Below, piece by piece: positions 1 to 5,820 of a stretch of DNA of 7,076 nt. How positions within the stretch are numbered: position 1 is the first letter of the stretch; each line of letters starts with the position of its first letter. A program made the translations under genes and the position numbers. A model generated the notes under the pieces. That model saw only the letters and a program-made list of their open reading frames with translations. It was not told where the DNA came from and did not search any database. The stretch comes from Deltaproteobacteria bacterium (GTDB taxonomy: Bacteria > Desulfobacterota > JAFDIG01): contig JAFDIG010000146.1 in assembly GCA_019308145.1 (NCBI GenBank), positions 1-7,076 of the forward strand. Reading direction: 5' to 3'.

Positions 1-231
1 AAGGACAACGTAATTCATCAAGATTCCAACTAAAGCATTTTTAAAAATAACACGGGGAGAAAGAAATATATTCGAACTAATTGTCATGGTTGAAATAGTC
101 ATTATAACTGCCAAAACAATAAGTGTAAAATCTTTTGTAAAAAGAGCAGCTTTACCCCAAATTAAGCCTAAAAATACTGACAAAAAAAGTATAAAATCTC
201 TATTTTGTAATAACCCTCTAATCTTAATCAT
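1..231 (-). CDS. Partial membrane transporter, bile acid:sodium symporter (BASS)-like, N-terminal part
   Basis: An open frame of 77 codons starts with ATG at 231 and runs off the left edge without a stop. The protein begins MIKIRGLLQNRDFILFLSVF and is strongly hydrophobic. One likely membrane helix spans about residues 13-30, a second about 37-55 (rich in Ile, Thr, Met), and a third begins near residue 67 (VGILMNYVVL). The pattern of an 'LLxNRxFI' start, a first helix ending in GLIWG, a second helix with an 'AxxMTxSTM' stretch, and 'GILMNYVVL' resembles Na+-dependent transporters of the BASS/arsenite-permease superfamily as I remember them. Substrate cannot be told from this part. No strong ribosome binding site is visible before the ATG. 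It lies 176 nt downstream of the cytochrome remnant. Another small-solute permease family is possible, since only the first three helices are seen. Confidence 0.6.
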   Translation of the reverse strand, partial: MIKIRGLLQNRDFILFLSVFLGLIWGKAALFTKDFTLIVLAVIMTISTMTISSNIFLSPRVIFKNALVGILMNYVVL

Positions 232-407
232 GCAATATATTCAATTTTTTTAGGATCTCTTATAAGTAAAATATAGTTTTTCTTTTTTATTTGGCAGGTT
301 ATATGAGCCATTTTGTTATTAGAAAACTTTTTGATACTTCAATCCAATTGAATTCTATTTAAAACTATAATCAAAAAATTACATTAAAATTAAAATAACC
401 TACCCCT
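232..407. other. Short A+T-rich intergenic gap
   Basis: This 176-base gap separates the decayed cytochrome gene from the partial transporter gene. I see no open frame with recognisable features, no clear hairpin followed by a T run, and no convincing promoter. It probably carries the transcription or translation signals of the transporter, but I cannot point to them. Confidence 0.4.
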
Positions 408-754
408 TCATGATTTGTGACAATTCCAGCAACTATTTATTGGACCACTTTTCTTTTTATTTTTCTTCTTTGCTTTATAACAACCTCTACAGTGATTCAT
501 AACATCTTTTTTCTTTAATTTTCCTCTTTTTTCCATTTATCTATTATTCCAAACACTTCAGGGTATAATTTATGGCAAAGTTTACAATCTCTTAAAACAT
601 TCTGGTGAAAATGATGTGAAAGATTGACCTTTTTTACCCCCTGCCTTTATGATAATCTCTTTAGTCCCTTTGCCTTGAGAAATCCCAAAAGAAGAAATGG
701 TGAATATAAAAACTATAGCAATTCCTAAAAAATTAATTTTATTTTCATATCCAT
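408..754 (-). pseudogene. Decayed small multiheme cytochrome c (c3/c7 type), three frameshifts
   Basis: Joining three reading frames gives a small exported cytochrome. It starts at ATG 748 (or 754) with a hydrophobic signal peptide (MKIKLIFLGIAIVF...), then a short strand-like segment, then LSHHFHQN, then CKLCH, a lysine-rich linker, CRGCY, and CWNCHKS before TGA at 408-410. This is the layout of class III (c3/c7-like) periplasmic electron carriers, with HH and H as distal heme ligands. The frame breaks at three six-base A/T runs: 727-732 (one base short; TAG follows), 630-635 (one base too many) and 527-532 (one base short). The second heme motif reads CxxCY, so its proximal His is lost. Three indels plus a ligand change suggest a true pseudogene. 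All three indels lie in homopolymers, so sequencing error must be excluded. The Cys/His pattern makes the family call fairly sure. Confidence 0.72.
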
Positions 755-859
755 TACTTTTTTAACTGTTTTTATTATTAAAAGTATATAAAAAAATAAA
801 AAATATTGGTAAAGATTATAAAAATATTAAGTTTATAACCTTTCAAAAGATTTAATAAA

Positions 860-1297
860 TTATTTTTTCAATCTTTCTGCTATTTCTTTGCCATAATTTT
901 GAGCCATTTCCCTGCCCCCACCTGATGAGGCTGATTTCAACTTTAACGACCCGTTTACCATATCCATGTTAAATATATTCTTCATTGTATCAAAAATTCT
1001 ATCAGGAGCTTCTCCGCTCCAGCCAAATGCACCAAATGCTCCTCCAACCTTTCCTTTTAGGTTTGATTTTTCAGCCATAAAGAGAAATGTTTTCATTGAC
1101 TGCATCATATCTCCATGATATGTTGGGGAGCCAAAAACATAGGCATCATAGCCTTCTAAATCTTTCTCATTTTTTATTGCAGGAACATCTTTGACCTCAA
1201 CATCAACTTCTAAAAAACGTATTCCTTCTGCAATAAGCTCTGCAATCCTTTTTGTCTGACCATTTCTTGTACAATAAACAACAAGCACCTTTGCCAT
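860..1297 (-). CDS. Flavodoxin-like FMN protein
   Basis: The product is a 145-residue flavodoxin-fold protein, near the usual size of a free short-chain flavodoxin, and should be a cytoplasmic FMN-bound single-electron carrier. The phosphate-binding loop follows the first beta strand (VLVVYCTRNGQT, residues 4-15; Cys9 stands where Ser/Thr is common). A second flavin loop is GSPTYHGDM (57-64), and GAFGAFGWSGEA (89-97 region) is the third loop, which flanks the isoalloxazine ring. These loops resemble the C-terminal flavodoxin domain of A-type flavoproteins (FprA/ROO) and WrbA-like proteins. A strong ribosome binding site, AAGGAGG, lies about ten bases before the ATG. It is the last intact gene of the run, 112 nt after the FMN reductase gene, and could take electrons from that flavoprotein or serve the neighbouring redox enzymes. 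The exact partner is not visible. Confidence 0.88.
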   Translation of the reverse strand: MAKVLVVYCTRNGQTKRIAELIAEGIRFLEVDVEVKDVPAIKNEKDLEGYDAYVFGSPTYHGDMMQSMKTFLFMAEKSNLKGKVGGAFGAFGWSGEAPDRIFDTMKNIFNMDMVNGSLKLKSASSGGGREMAQNYGKEIAERLKK

Positions 1298-1409
1298 GTT
1301 ATTTTTCCTCCTTTTGAACTATATTTCTACTTAATTATTAATTTTAAATCGCTATCTTACGGTTTTAAAGATAAACTAAAAGTAAAAATATTTTTCACTT
1401 CAGTTTTTG

Positions 1410-1994
1410 CTATTCTCCTTTATTAAAAACAATATTTTCACCAAACTCAAAAGCCTTCTTTAATGCTTCTGATAATTTCAGTATATCTCCCTTTTTTTCT
1501 ACTCCCTTAAAAAAGAGGCCTCCTTTATATTCCATATCAAGCGCATCAAAAAAATATCTTGCTACAAGCTCAATACCTAAAAAAAGATTTTTCCCTTTTG
1601 TAGCTCCAACAGCTATTAAATAACCTTTACCACTAGTATAGATTTTTAGATTATCCTTCTTCTTTTCTAACATCCTTTTAGACCACATTGCCTGACCACG
1701 ATCAATTAAAGCTTTTAGCTGAGATGTCATCCCATAAAAAAATACTGGGGTAGCTAAAATAATTGCTTCAGCATTTTGAAGTAATGGATATATAAATTGC
1801 ATATCATCATCAACAATGCATTCACCTGTCTTCTCACATGCATTACACTCCTGACAACCAGAGAATTTTAAATCCCTAACATAAATTGAAACAACTTCTG
1901 CTCCTTTTGCCTTAGCACCTTCAAGGGCTTTATCAAGCAATATATCACTATTCCCTTTCTTTCTGGGACTTCCATAAATTCCAAGAACCTTCAT
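1410..1994 (-). CDS. NADPH-dependent FMN reductase / iron-sulfur flavoprotein family
   Basis: The 194-residue protein has a flavodoxin-like fold of the NADPH-dependent FMN reductase family. It opens with a beta strand and the FMN phosphate loop GSPRKKGNSD (8-17). A compact cysteine cluster follows, CQECNACEKTGEC, with Cys47, Cys50, Cys53 and Cys59 (CX2CX2CX5C), then an acidic stretch VDDDM. The second flavin loop is ATPVFFYGMT (81-90), followed by the LKALIDR helix. This cysteine spacing matches iron-sulfur flavoproteins, in which the four Cys hold a [4Fe-4S] cluster next to FMN; many relatives with the motif carry out one-electron transfer or reduce O2/H2O2. AAGGA lies seven bases before the ATG, supporting the start. 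Its neighbours are the small rubredoxin-like gene upstream (180 nt) and flavodoxin downstream (112 nt), so it may have its own promoter. Confidence 0.87.
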   Translation of the reverse strand: MKVLGIYGSPRKKGNSDILLDKALEGAKAKGAEVVSIYVRDLKFSGCQECNACEKTGECIVDDDMQFIYPLLQNAEAIILATPVFFYGMTSQLKALIDRGQAMWSKRMLEKKKDNLKIYTSGKGYLIAVGATKGKNLFLGIELVARYFFDALDMEYKGGLFFKGVEKKGDILKLSEALKKAFEFGENIVFNKGE

Positions 1995-2174
1995 TTAAAA
2001 ATCCTTATTGAACTTTCTTTTATATTAAAAAGGATCTTGATATCATAAAGTTTTGTTCTCATACCTATTGCATTGCACAGCACTTGGATAAAACAGATAA
2101 AATCACCATTAAAAGCGAACAAAATAACCTTTTTTTAATAAATCCCCTTTAATGAATAAATAAAAAAGATTTTT
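1995..2174. other. 180-base gap, possible promoter region of the FMN reductase gene
   Basis: The gap lies between the small rubredoxin-like gene and the FMN reductase gene. I see several A/T runs but no stable hairpin. A minus-strand frame stays open for roughly 45 codons up to the FMN reductase start, but it has only an internal ATG, no ribosome binding site and no recognisable motif, so I do not call it a gene. The length leaves room for a promoter. Confidence 0.35.
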
Positions 2175-2357
2175 TCATCCAAGTCTCGGATCAATTCCTT
2201 TAAAGCCACATTCTGGGGTATAACAGCTAACATTAATAAAATCACACTTTTCATTACACGATGGACACACCTCTGGTGGTTTTTCTTCCTGCAGTGTATA
2301 TCCACAGTTAGAGCATTTCCAAAAAGGTTTTTCCATTATTTCTTCTTTTTTCTCCAT
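2175..2357 (-). CDS. Small cysteine-rich rubredoxin-like protein
   Basis: A 60-residue protein with no signal peptide or membrane segment, so probably cytoplasmic. Residues 13-34 form a rubrerythrin-type rubredoxin knuckle: WKCSNCGY, a 12-residue loop containing EEKPPE, then CPSC (Cys15, 18, 31, 34), expected to bind one iron (or zinc) by four sulfurs. Three further cysteines follow: Cys38, Cys45 and Cys50 in SCYTPECGF, before a GIDPRLG end. This tail is unlike rubredoxins and may hold a second metal or make a dimer contact. I recall similar small proteins in anaerobes, but no defined function. Translation may start at Met1 (after a GAGAAGAG stretch) or Met8 (MEKPFWKC). It lies 77 nt after the rubredoxin-cupin gene, probably in the same transcript, and could be an electron carrier for the neighbouring enzymes. 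Confidence 0.82.
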   Translation of the reverse strand: MEKKEEIMEKPFWKCSNCGYTLQEEKPPEVCPSCNEKCDFINVSCYTPECGFKGIDPRLG

Positions 2358-2434
2358 GATCTCTTCTCTAAAATCTTAAAAAAAATTAGTTTCTAAATAT
2401 TTTTTGCTGAACTCATCCAAATTTATACTTATTC

Positions 2435-2899
2435 TTAAACCTCTTCCAACATTACAGTATCAACTGGTTTTGGGCCTTTAACAGAAAGAAAAGCAGCTGG
2501 CTCATTACCTATGTTTTCAAATGTATGTGGAATATCCATCTTGCCTTGCACAAGATCTCCTTTAGCTGCCACAATTTCTTTTTCACCTATCTTAAATTTT
2601 ATTTTCCCTTTTATAATAAAAAAAAGCTCATCAGTAGTAGGATGTTTATGCAAATCCACTTTTTTCCCGATCGGCAAATTATATATATAGGGAGAGATAG
2701 CAGAATAATCACCAAAAAAAGGATTTACTTCCACTTCTTCTCCATAAGAAATTTTCTGACCATATTGCATATGGATCAGATCAAAATCATCGCTTATTTC
2801 ACCAAATCTTTTTTGCGGCGAACCACAATTAGGGCATTTTCCTGGGAGCTCATCCCCTTCATGGATATATCCACAAACAGAACATCTCCATCTTTTCAT
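2435..2899 (-). CDS. Rubredoxin-cupin fusion protein
   Basis: A 154-residue protein with two domains. Residues 1-33 are a short rubredoxin-type knuckle (WRCSVCGY, 12-residue loop, CPNC; Cys6, 9, 22, 25), nearly the same as the C-terminal domain of the rubrerythrin at the other end of the window. Residues about 66-145 are a single cupin barrel: motif 1 is HKHPTTDELFFIIKG (His84, His86, Glu91) and motif 2 is the segment around IPHTFEN (His125). These 3-His/1-Glu ligands would hold one metal ion. No signal peptide is seen, so it is cytoplasmic. The start is decided by GGGGAGG six bases upstream. This lies inside the last codons of the octaheme cytochrome gene, whose TGA overlaps this ATG (ATGA), so translation should be coupled. 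The reaction is unknown; an iron site fed by a rubredoxin suggests redox or oxygen/radical chemistry, which is inference. Confidence 0.9.
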   Translation of the reverse strand: MKRWRCSVCGYIHEGDELPGKCPNCGSPQKRFGEISDDFDLIHMQYGQKISYGEEVEVNPFFGDYSAISPYIYNLPIGKKVDLHKHPTTDELFFIIKGKIKFKIGEKEIVAAKGDLVQGKMDIPHTFENIGNEPAAFLSVKGPKPVDTVMLEEV

Positions 2900-4416
2900 C
2901 TTTTGCCTCCCCTTTTCATAATAATTTCGTTTTGTTTTTTCTCATTTAATTTAAGTTGTAGCATCTCAAACATCTCCTGAATACCTTTGCTCATATACCA
3001 TCGGCCAAAAGCAAATGCACCATAATCTGCTCCTGCCATAGCAGACGAAAAACGAGTAGAGTTTGCATAAAAGAGCCACTGCTCAACCCATTTCTTTTCA
3101 ATTGCTTCATTGAATATACTATCATTTTGTTCAAGTCCTTTAGCAGCACCTTTTTGCCATGCATCAACCAGTATCTTTGTAGCAGTTAATGTCATCTGGT
3201 TTGTTGTTTTTATTGTATTTTCAAATCGTTCATAATGTTTCTCAACCCACTGATAACTATGGCAAGAGAGACAAAGCTTTTTCATTTCGTTTCTTCTTTT
3301 TTCCTGTTCTCTCTCATCAATTAAATATTCTTTAGCAAAACCCCCTGTTAGCTCGGTTGGCAAAGGCAAACCATTTTTATTAACTATAATCGTTGTATTA
3401 GGAGATTTTGGGTGAGGATGAGCATAGATCAATCCAAAAATTCTCCATGAGATTCTATCATTCATTTGATGACTTCTTTTAATAACAATATCTCTTTCTT
3501 CTGTTGCAACAAGACTTATATGACATGTAGCACAAGTTGGTGCAGAAAAATCTTTTCCCACAATCCAAGGAACATCTTTATAATTCCATTTACTTCCAAA
3601 TGAAGAATAAATGTTTCCATGCTTGCTAACCATATAAACCTTATATGCTGGCACATCAGGGCCTTTATGACATTCAGCACAAGTGTATGGTTTTCTTGCC
3701 ATTTCAATAGAAAACTGATGTCTTGTATGGCAAGAAGTACAGGAACCAATAGTACCATCTGGGTTTACACGGCCAACGCCTTGATTTGGCCAGCCAGAAA
3801 GGATCGGGAACTCCATTTCCCCTTCGCTTGTCTCGCGGGTTTCCATGCCAATAACTTCAACTTTAGTCCCATGACAAAAATAACAGGAATCAGCATTTGA
3901 GTTATCATCAGGGGGATTATGAGCTATTTTCATATCCTCAAAAGAATAAACTCCATTTATTGAATCAATTAGGTTATGATAAATTAAGTTATTATTGAGA
4001 TTCATATATGCATAAGACATCATATTTTTACTATATTGGTCTGCCTCTTCTTGATGACAGACAGCACAATCATCTGGAGTAATTACTGTATGTACCTTAT
4101 AGCCTGCGTGCTCAAAACTATCTTTATGCTTAAAGGAATTGATTATATGACACTCTGCACAACCTACAACGATATTAGCAAGCTCATCAGGTACTTTCTT
4201 AACCGAAATCTTTCTTGACAATTCATCTTTCTTTAAAGCTAAAGCCGGGGTAACTTTTGAATGTAGACTTTTTTGCCAGTCAGCAACAATACCTGGGTGT
4301 ATGGAAGTATGGCACGAAATGCAATCTTCACTCTCCCTACTTAATTTAGGTTTTGCACCAAAAGAGATAGAAGAGAATATAAAGAGTATTAAAATTGCAA
4401 AAAGAATTTTTCTCAT
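2896..4416 (-). CDS. Exported octaheme cytochrome c, hydroxylamine oxidoreductase (HAO)-like
   Basis: With the start at ATG 4416 the protein has 506 residues. Residues 1-21 are a Sec signal peptide (MRKILFAILILFIFSSISFG), so it is periplasmic. Eight CxxCH motifs begin at Cys32, 86, 117, 178, 226, 246, 295 and 382. The segment CTSCHTRHQFS...ARKPYTCAECHKGPD...SKHGNIY (226-270) and the C-terminal helices without hemes (WVEKHYERF to GADYGAFAFGRWY) are typical of the octaheme HAO family. Family members oxidise hydroxylamine or hydrazine, or reduce nitrite, NO or hydroxylamine. The family's GPDHPQ motif reads GPDVPA here (Asp254, Val255), so the catalytic His appears absent. Whether Tyr465 could form the heme cross-link needs an alignment. 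A reductive role is more likely in this anaerobic setting. A longer frame reaches ATG 4452, but the 4416 start has the better ribosome site and puts the signal peptide at the N-terminus. It is coupled to the rubredoxin-cupin gene. Confidence 0.88.
   Translation of the reverse strand: MRKILFAILILFIFSSISFGAKPKLSRESEDCISCHTSIHPGIVADWQKSLHSKVTPALALKKDELSRKISVKKVPDELANIVVGCAECHIINSFKHKDSFEHAGYKVHTVITPDDCAVCHQEEADQYSKNMMSYAYMNLNNNLIYHNLIDSINGVYSFEDMKIAHNPPDDNSNADSCYFCHGTKVEVIGMETRETSEGEMEFPILSGWPNQGVGRVNPDGTIGSCTSCHTRHQFSIEMARKPYTCAECHKGPDVPAYKVYMVSKHGNIYSSFGSKWNYKDVPWIVGKDFSAPTCATCHISLVATEERDIVIKRSHQMNDRISWRIFGLIYAHPHPKSPNTTIIVNKNGLPLPTELTGGFAKEYLIDEREQEKRRNEMKKLCLSCHSYQWVEKHYERFENTIKTTNQMTLTATKILVDAWQKGAAKGLEQNDSIFNEAIEKKWVEQWLFYANSTRFSSAMAGADYGAFAFGRWYMSKGIQEMFEMLQLKLNEKKQNEIIMKRGGKR
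2906..2912 (-). promoter_or_regulatory. Ribosome binding site of the rubredoxin-cupin gene inside the cytochrome gene
   Basis: The minus strand reads GGGGAGG, then CAAAAG, then ATG. The site is made of the Arg-Gly-Gly codons near the 3' end of the octaheme cytochrome gene, and that gene's TGA overlaps the downstream ATG by the ATGA arrangement. This is a classic setting for translational coupling or re-initiation. Confidence 0.85.
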
Positions 4417-4423
4417 GGCACTT

Positions 4424-4428
4424 TCCTT
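4424..4428 (-). promoter_or_regulatory. Ribosome binding site that fixes the cytochrome start
   Basis: AAGGA lies seven bases before ATG 4416 on the minus strand. The longer possible starts (4452 and 4440) lack such a site and would put charged residues in front of the signal peptide. This makes 4416 the preferred start of the octaheme cytochrome. Confidence 0.75.
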
Positions 4429-4513
4429 TTTAAAAATCATTTTATCGCCCAAAAAATATTCTTAAAAATGTGGTAAAATTTATTTTTTATCTTTAATAAA
4501 ATCATTTTAATCC

Positions 4514-4531
4514 TTTAAATATGTATTTAAA
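4514..4531. other. A+T palindrome after the ZIP transporter gene
   Basis: A perfect 8-bp inverted repeat (TTTAAATA / TATTTAAA) with a two-base centre lies three bases beyond the ZIP transporter stop and about 100 bases before the cytochrome start. It could be an operator or part of a weak terminator. It is all A/T, the loop is too short for a good hairpin and no T run follows, so chance is a real possibility. Confidence 0.2.
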
Positions 4532-4533
4532 AA

Positions 4534-5346
4534 TCAACTCAATCCAACATCAAGAAGCATCATAACAGTAAAGCCGAGCATTGCCCCCATTGTAGCAAAA
4601 TCAGTGTTTCCATTTCTTTGTGACTCTGGAATTACCTCCTCTACAACAACATAGATCATAGCGCCCGCAGCAAAACTCAAAGCATAAGGAAGTATAGGAT
4701 GAGCAACAAAGACAATAGCAGCCCCTATGACAGCAGCAACAGGTTCAACAATTCCTGAAAGCTGTCCATACCAAAAACTTTTTAATCGAGATAAACCTTC
4801 ACGTCTTAAAGGCATTGAAACAGCTGTCCCTTCTGGAAAATTTTGAATCCCAATACCAACGCTTAATGCAATAGCACCTGTTAAAGTAGCAGAAGAGAAA
4901 TTAGCTCCGTAAGCTCCAAAGGCAACCCCAATCGCAAGCCCCTCTGGAATATTATGGATGGTTATTGCAAGAACTAATAATGTAGATCTATGCCAGGAGG
5001 TTTTAATCCCTTCAGCCTCTTCTTTTGGAAACCCTATATGAAGATGTGGAAGTATTTTATCAATAATCCTCAAGAAAAAACCTCCTAAAAGAAAACCAAC
5101 CATAGGAGGAATCCATGTTGGCATCCCTTTGCCTTTTGACATCTCAATTGCTGGAGCAAGTAACGACCAGAAGCTCGCAGCAATCATAACCCCAGCTGCA
5201 AAACCAAGCATACCATCAAGCAATTTCTTTTTTATATTTTTACCCAAAAATACTATTGCCGAACCAGCGGCTGTCATAAACCAAGTAAAACCTGTGGCTA
5301 TAAGAGCCTGGATTACAGGGTGGAGATTTTTGATATAATCTAACAT
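4534..5346 (-). CDS. ZIP family metal transporter (GufA type)
   Basis: A 270-residue polytopic inner-membrane protein with about eight helices. The core signatures of ZIP transporters are present: TITIHNIPEGLAIG (128-140; His131, Asn132, Glu135) in the fourth helix and GIQNFPEGTAVSMPLRREG (166-184; Asn169, Glu172) in the fifth, which together form the binuclear metal site. Further possible ligands are Glu201 (SGIVEP) and the VVEEVIPES motif (234-242) near the seventh helix. The pairing of these motifs and the length fit the GufA branch, which carries Zn2+ and often Fe2+ or other divalent ions into the cytoplasm. A GTGAT stretch five bases before ATG 5346 can serve as ribosome site. It sits between iron storage/superoxide genes and the octaheme cytochrome, so iron or zinc supply to the redox proteins is plausible. 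The ion cannot be read from sequence. Confidence 0.92.
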   Translation of the reverse strand: MLDYIKNLHPVIQALIATGFTWFMTAAGSAIVFLGKNIKKKLLDGMLGFAAGVMIAASFWSLLAPAIEMSKGKGMPTWIPPMVGFLLGGFFLRIIDKILPHLHIGFPKEEAEGIKTSWHRSTLLVLAITIHNIPEGLAIGVAFGAYGANFSSATLTGAIALSVGIGIQNFPEGTAVSMPLRREGLSRLKSFWYGQLSGIVEPVAAVIGAAIVFVAHPILPYALSFAAGAMIYVVVEEVIPESQRNGNTDFATMGAMLGFTVMMLLDVGLS

Positions 5347-5397
5347 CTTTTATCACTTTTTAAAATTTTATAAAAAATATTATCCATCTAAAGCCTT

Positions 5398-5691
5398 TTA
5401 GGAATATTTCTCAATGATTTTTGATAGCATTTCGGTATCAACATCCTGTTTTGCTAACGGACCTTTTTTAAGTATAGGAAAATGCTCTTCAAACGATGGC
5501 TTGTTATTTTTGTAAATTACCCCAAGGGGTGTTTTATCACCCCATTCAAAAGCTTTCTTTATGGCTATTTCAAAATCTGTTGGATCATAAGTTGACGGTA
5601 AAAAATAAGATCGTTCTTTATACCATAAAAAGGTGTTTATTCTGTTAAAAGAGATACATGGTTGCATAATATCAACAAATGAAAAAGGCAT
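5398..5691 (-). pseudogene. 3' fragment of a 2-oxoacid:ferredoxin oxidoreductase beta subunit
   Basis: A 97-residue frame matches only the C-terminal third of the thiamine-diphosphate-binding beta subunit of 2-oxoacid:ferredoxin oxidoreductases (PorB/KorB/OforB type, usually about 280-300 residues). The recognisable parts are FSFVDIMQPCISFN (3-16), RINTFLWYKER (17-27), and the tail with AIKKAFEWGDKTPLGVIY and the closing helix. The thiamine diphosphate site, the GDGD-type metal motif and the FeS cysteines, which lie in the missing N-terminal part, are absent here. A TAA stands directly before the ATG in the same frame, so the frame starts abruptly at the break. No alpha-subunit gene is in the window. 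The fragment is probably a leftover of a deletion or recombination, joined to the ferritin end through an 88-bp tandem repeat. A small expressed peptide cannot be excluded, since the frame itself is clean. Confidence 0.8.
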
Positions 5692-5820
5692 TTATAAATT
5701 AGATACCTGCTATATCTTGGTTATTCTTGAGTTTAAAAGAGATACATGGTTGCATAATATCAACAAATGAAAAAGGCATTTATAAATTAGATACCTGCTA
5801 TATCTTGGTTATTCTTGAGT
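5645..5820. repeat. Exact 88-bp tandem duplication (two copies)
   Basis: Bases 5645-5732 and 5733-5820 are identical at all 88 positions. On the minus strand each unit holds the last few bases of the ferritin gene including its stop, a short spacer, and the first ~17 codons of the oxidoreductase fragment. The unit is not a multiple of three, and the copies meet with only one shared base (t), which suggests slippage or illegitimate end-joining rather than a mobile element. The perfect identity means the event is recent, or that it is an assembly error. Copy 2 keeps the true ferritin end; copy 1 leads into the rest of the fragment. Confidence 0.97.

Noticed and set aside
1330..1380. Weak inverted repeat TATCTTA...TAAAGATA between the FMN reductase and flavodoxin genes, considered as a terminator
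   Set aside because: The stem is short with a bulge, nearly all A/T, and has no following T run on the minus strand.
2000..2130. Possible small gene upstream of the FMN reductase
   Set aside because: The open stretch follows a stop, has no ribosome binding site, only an internal ATG, and no family-like features.
2525..2980. Plus-strand open frame of 151 codons over the rubredoxin-cupin gene
   Set aside because: It is the antisense of a well-supported gene, is dominated by Phe/Ser/Ile as expected from reverse-reading A-rich codons, and has no recognisable motif.
3516..3758. Minus-strand frame of 80 codons inside the octaheme cytochrome gene
   Set aside because: It overlaps the cytochrome in another frame, where the heme motifs clearly fix the true frame.
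5645..5820. CRISPR array or insertion-sequence end
   Set aside because: Only two head-to-tail copies with no spacer between them and containing coding sequence; no inverted ends or transposase.
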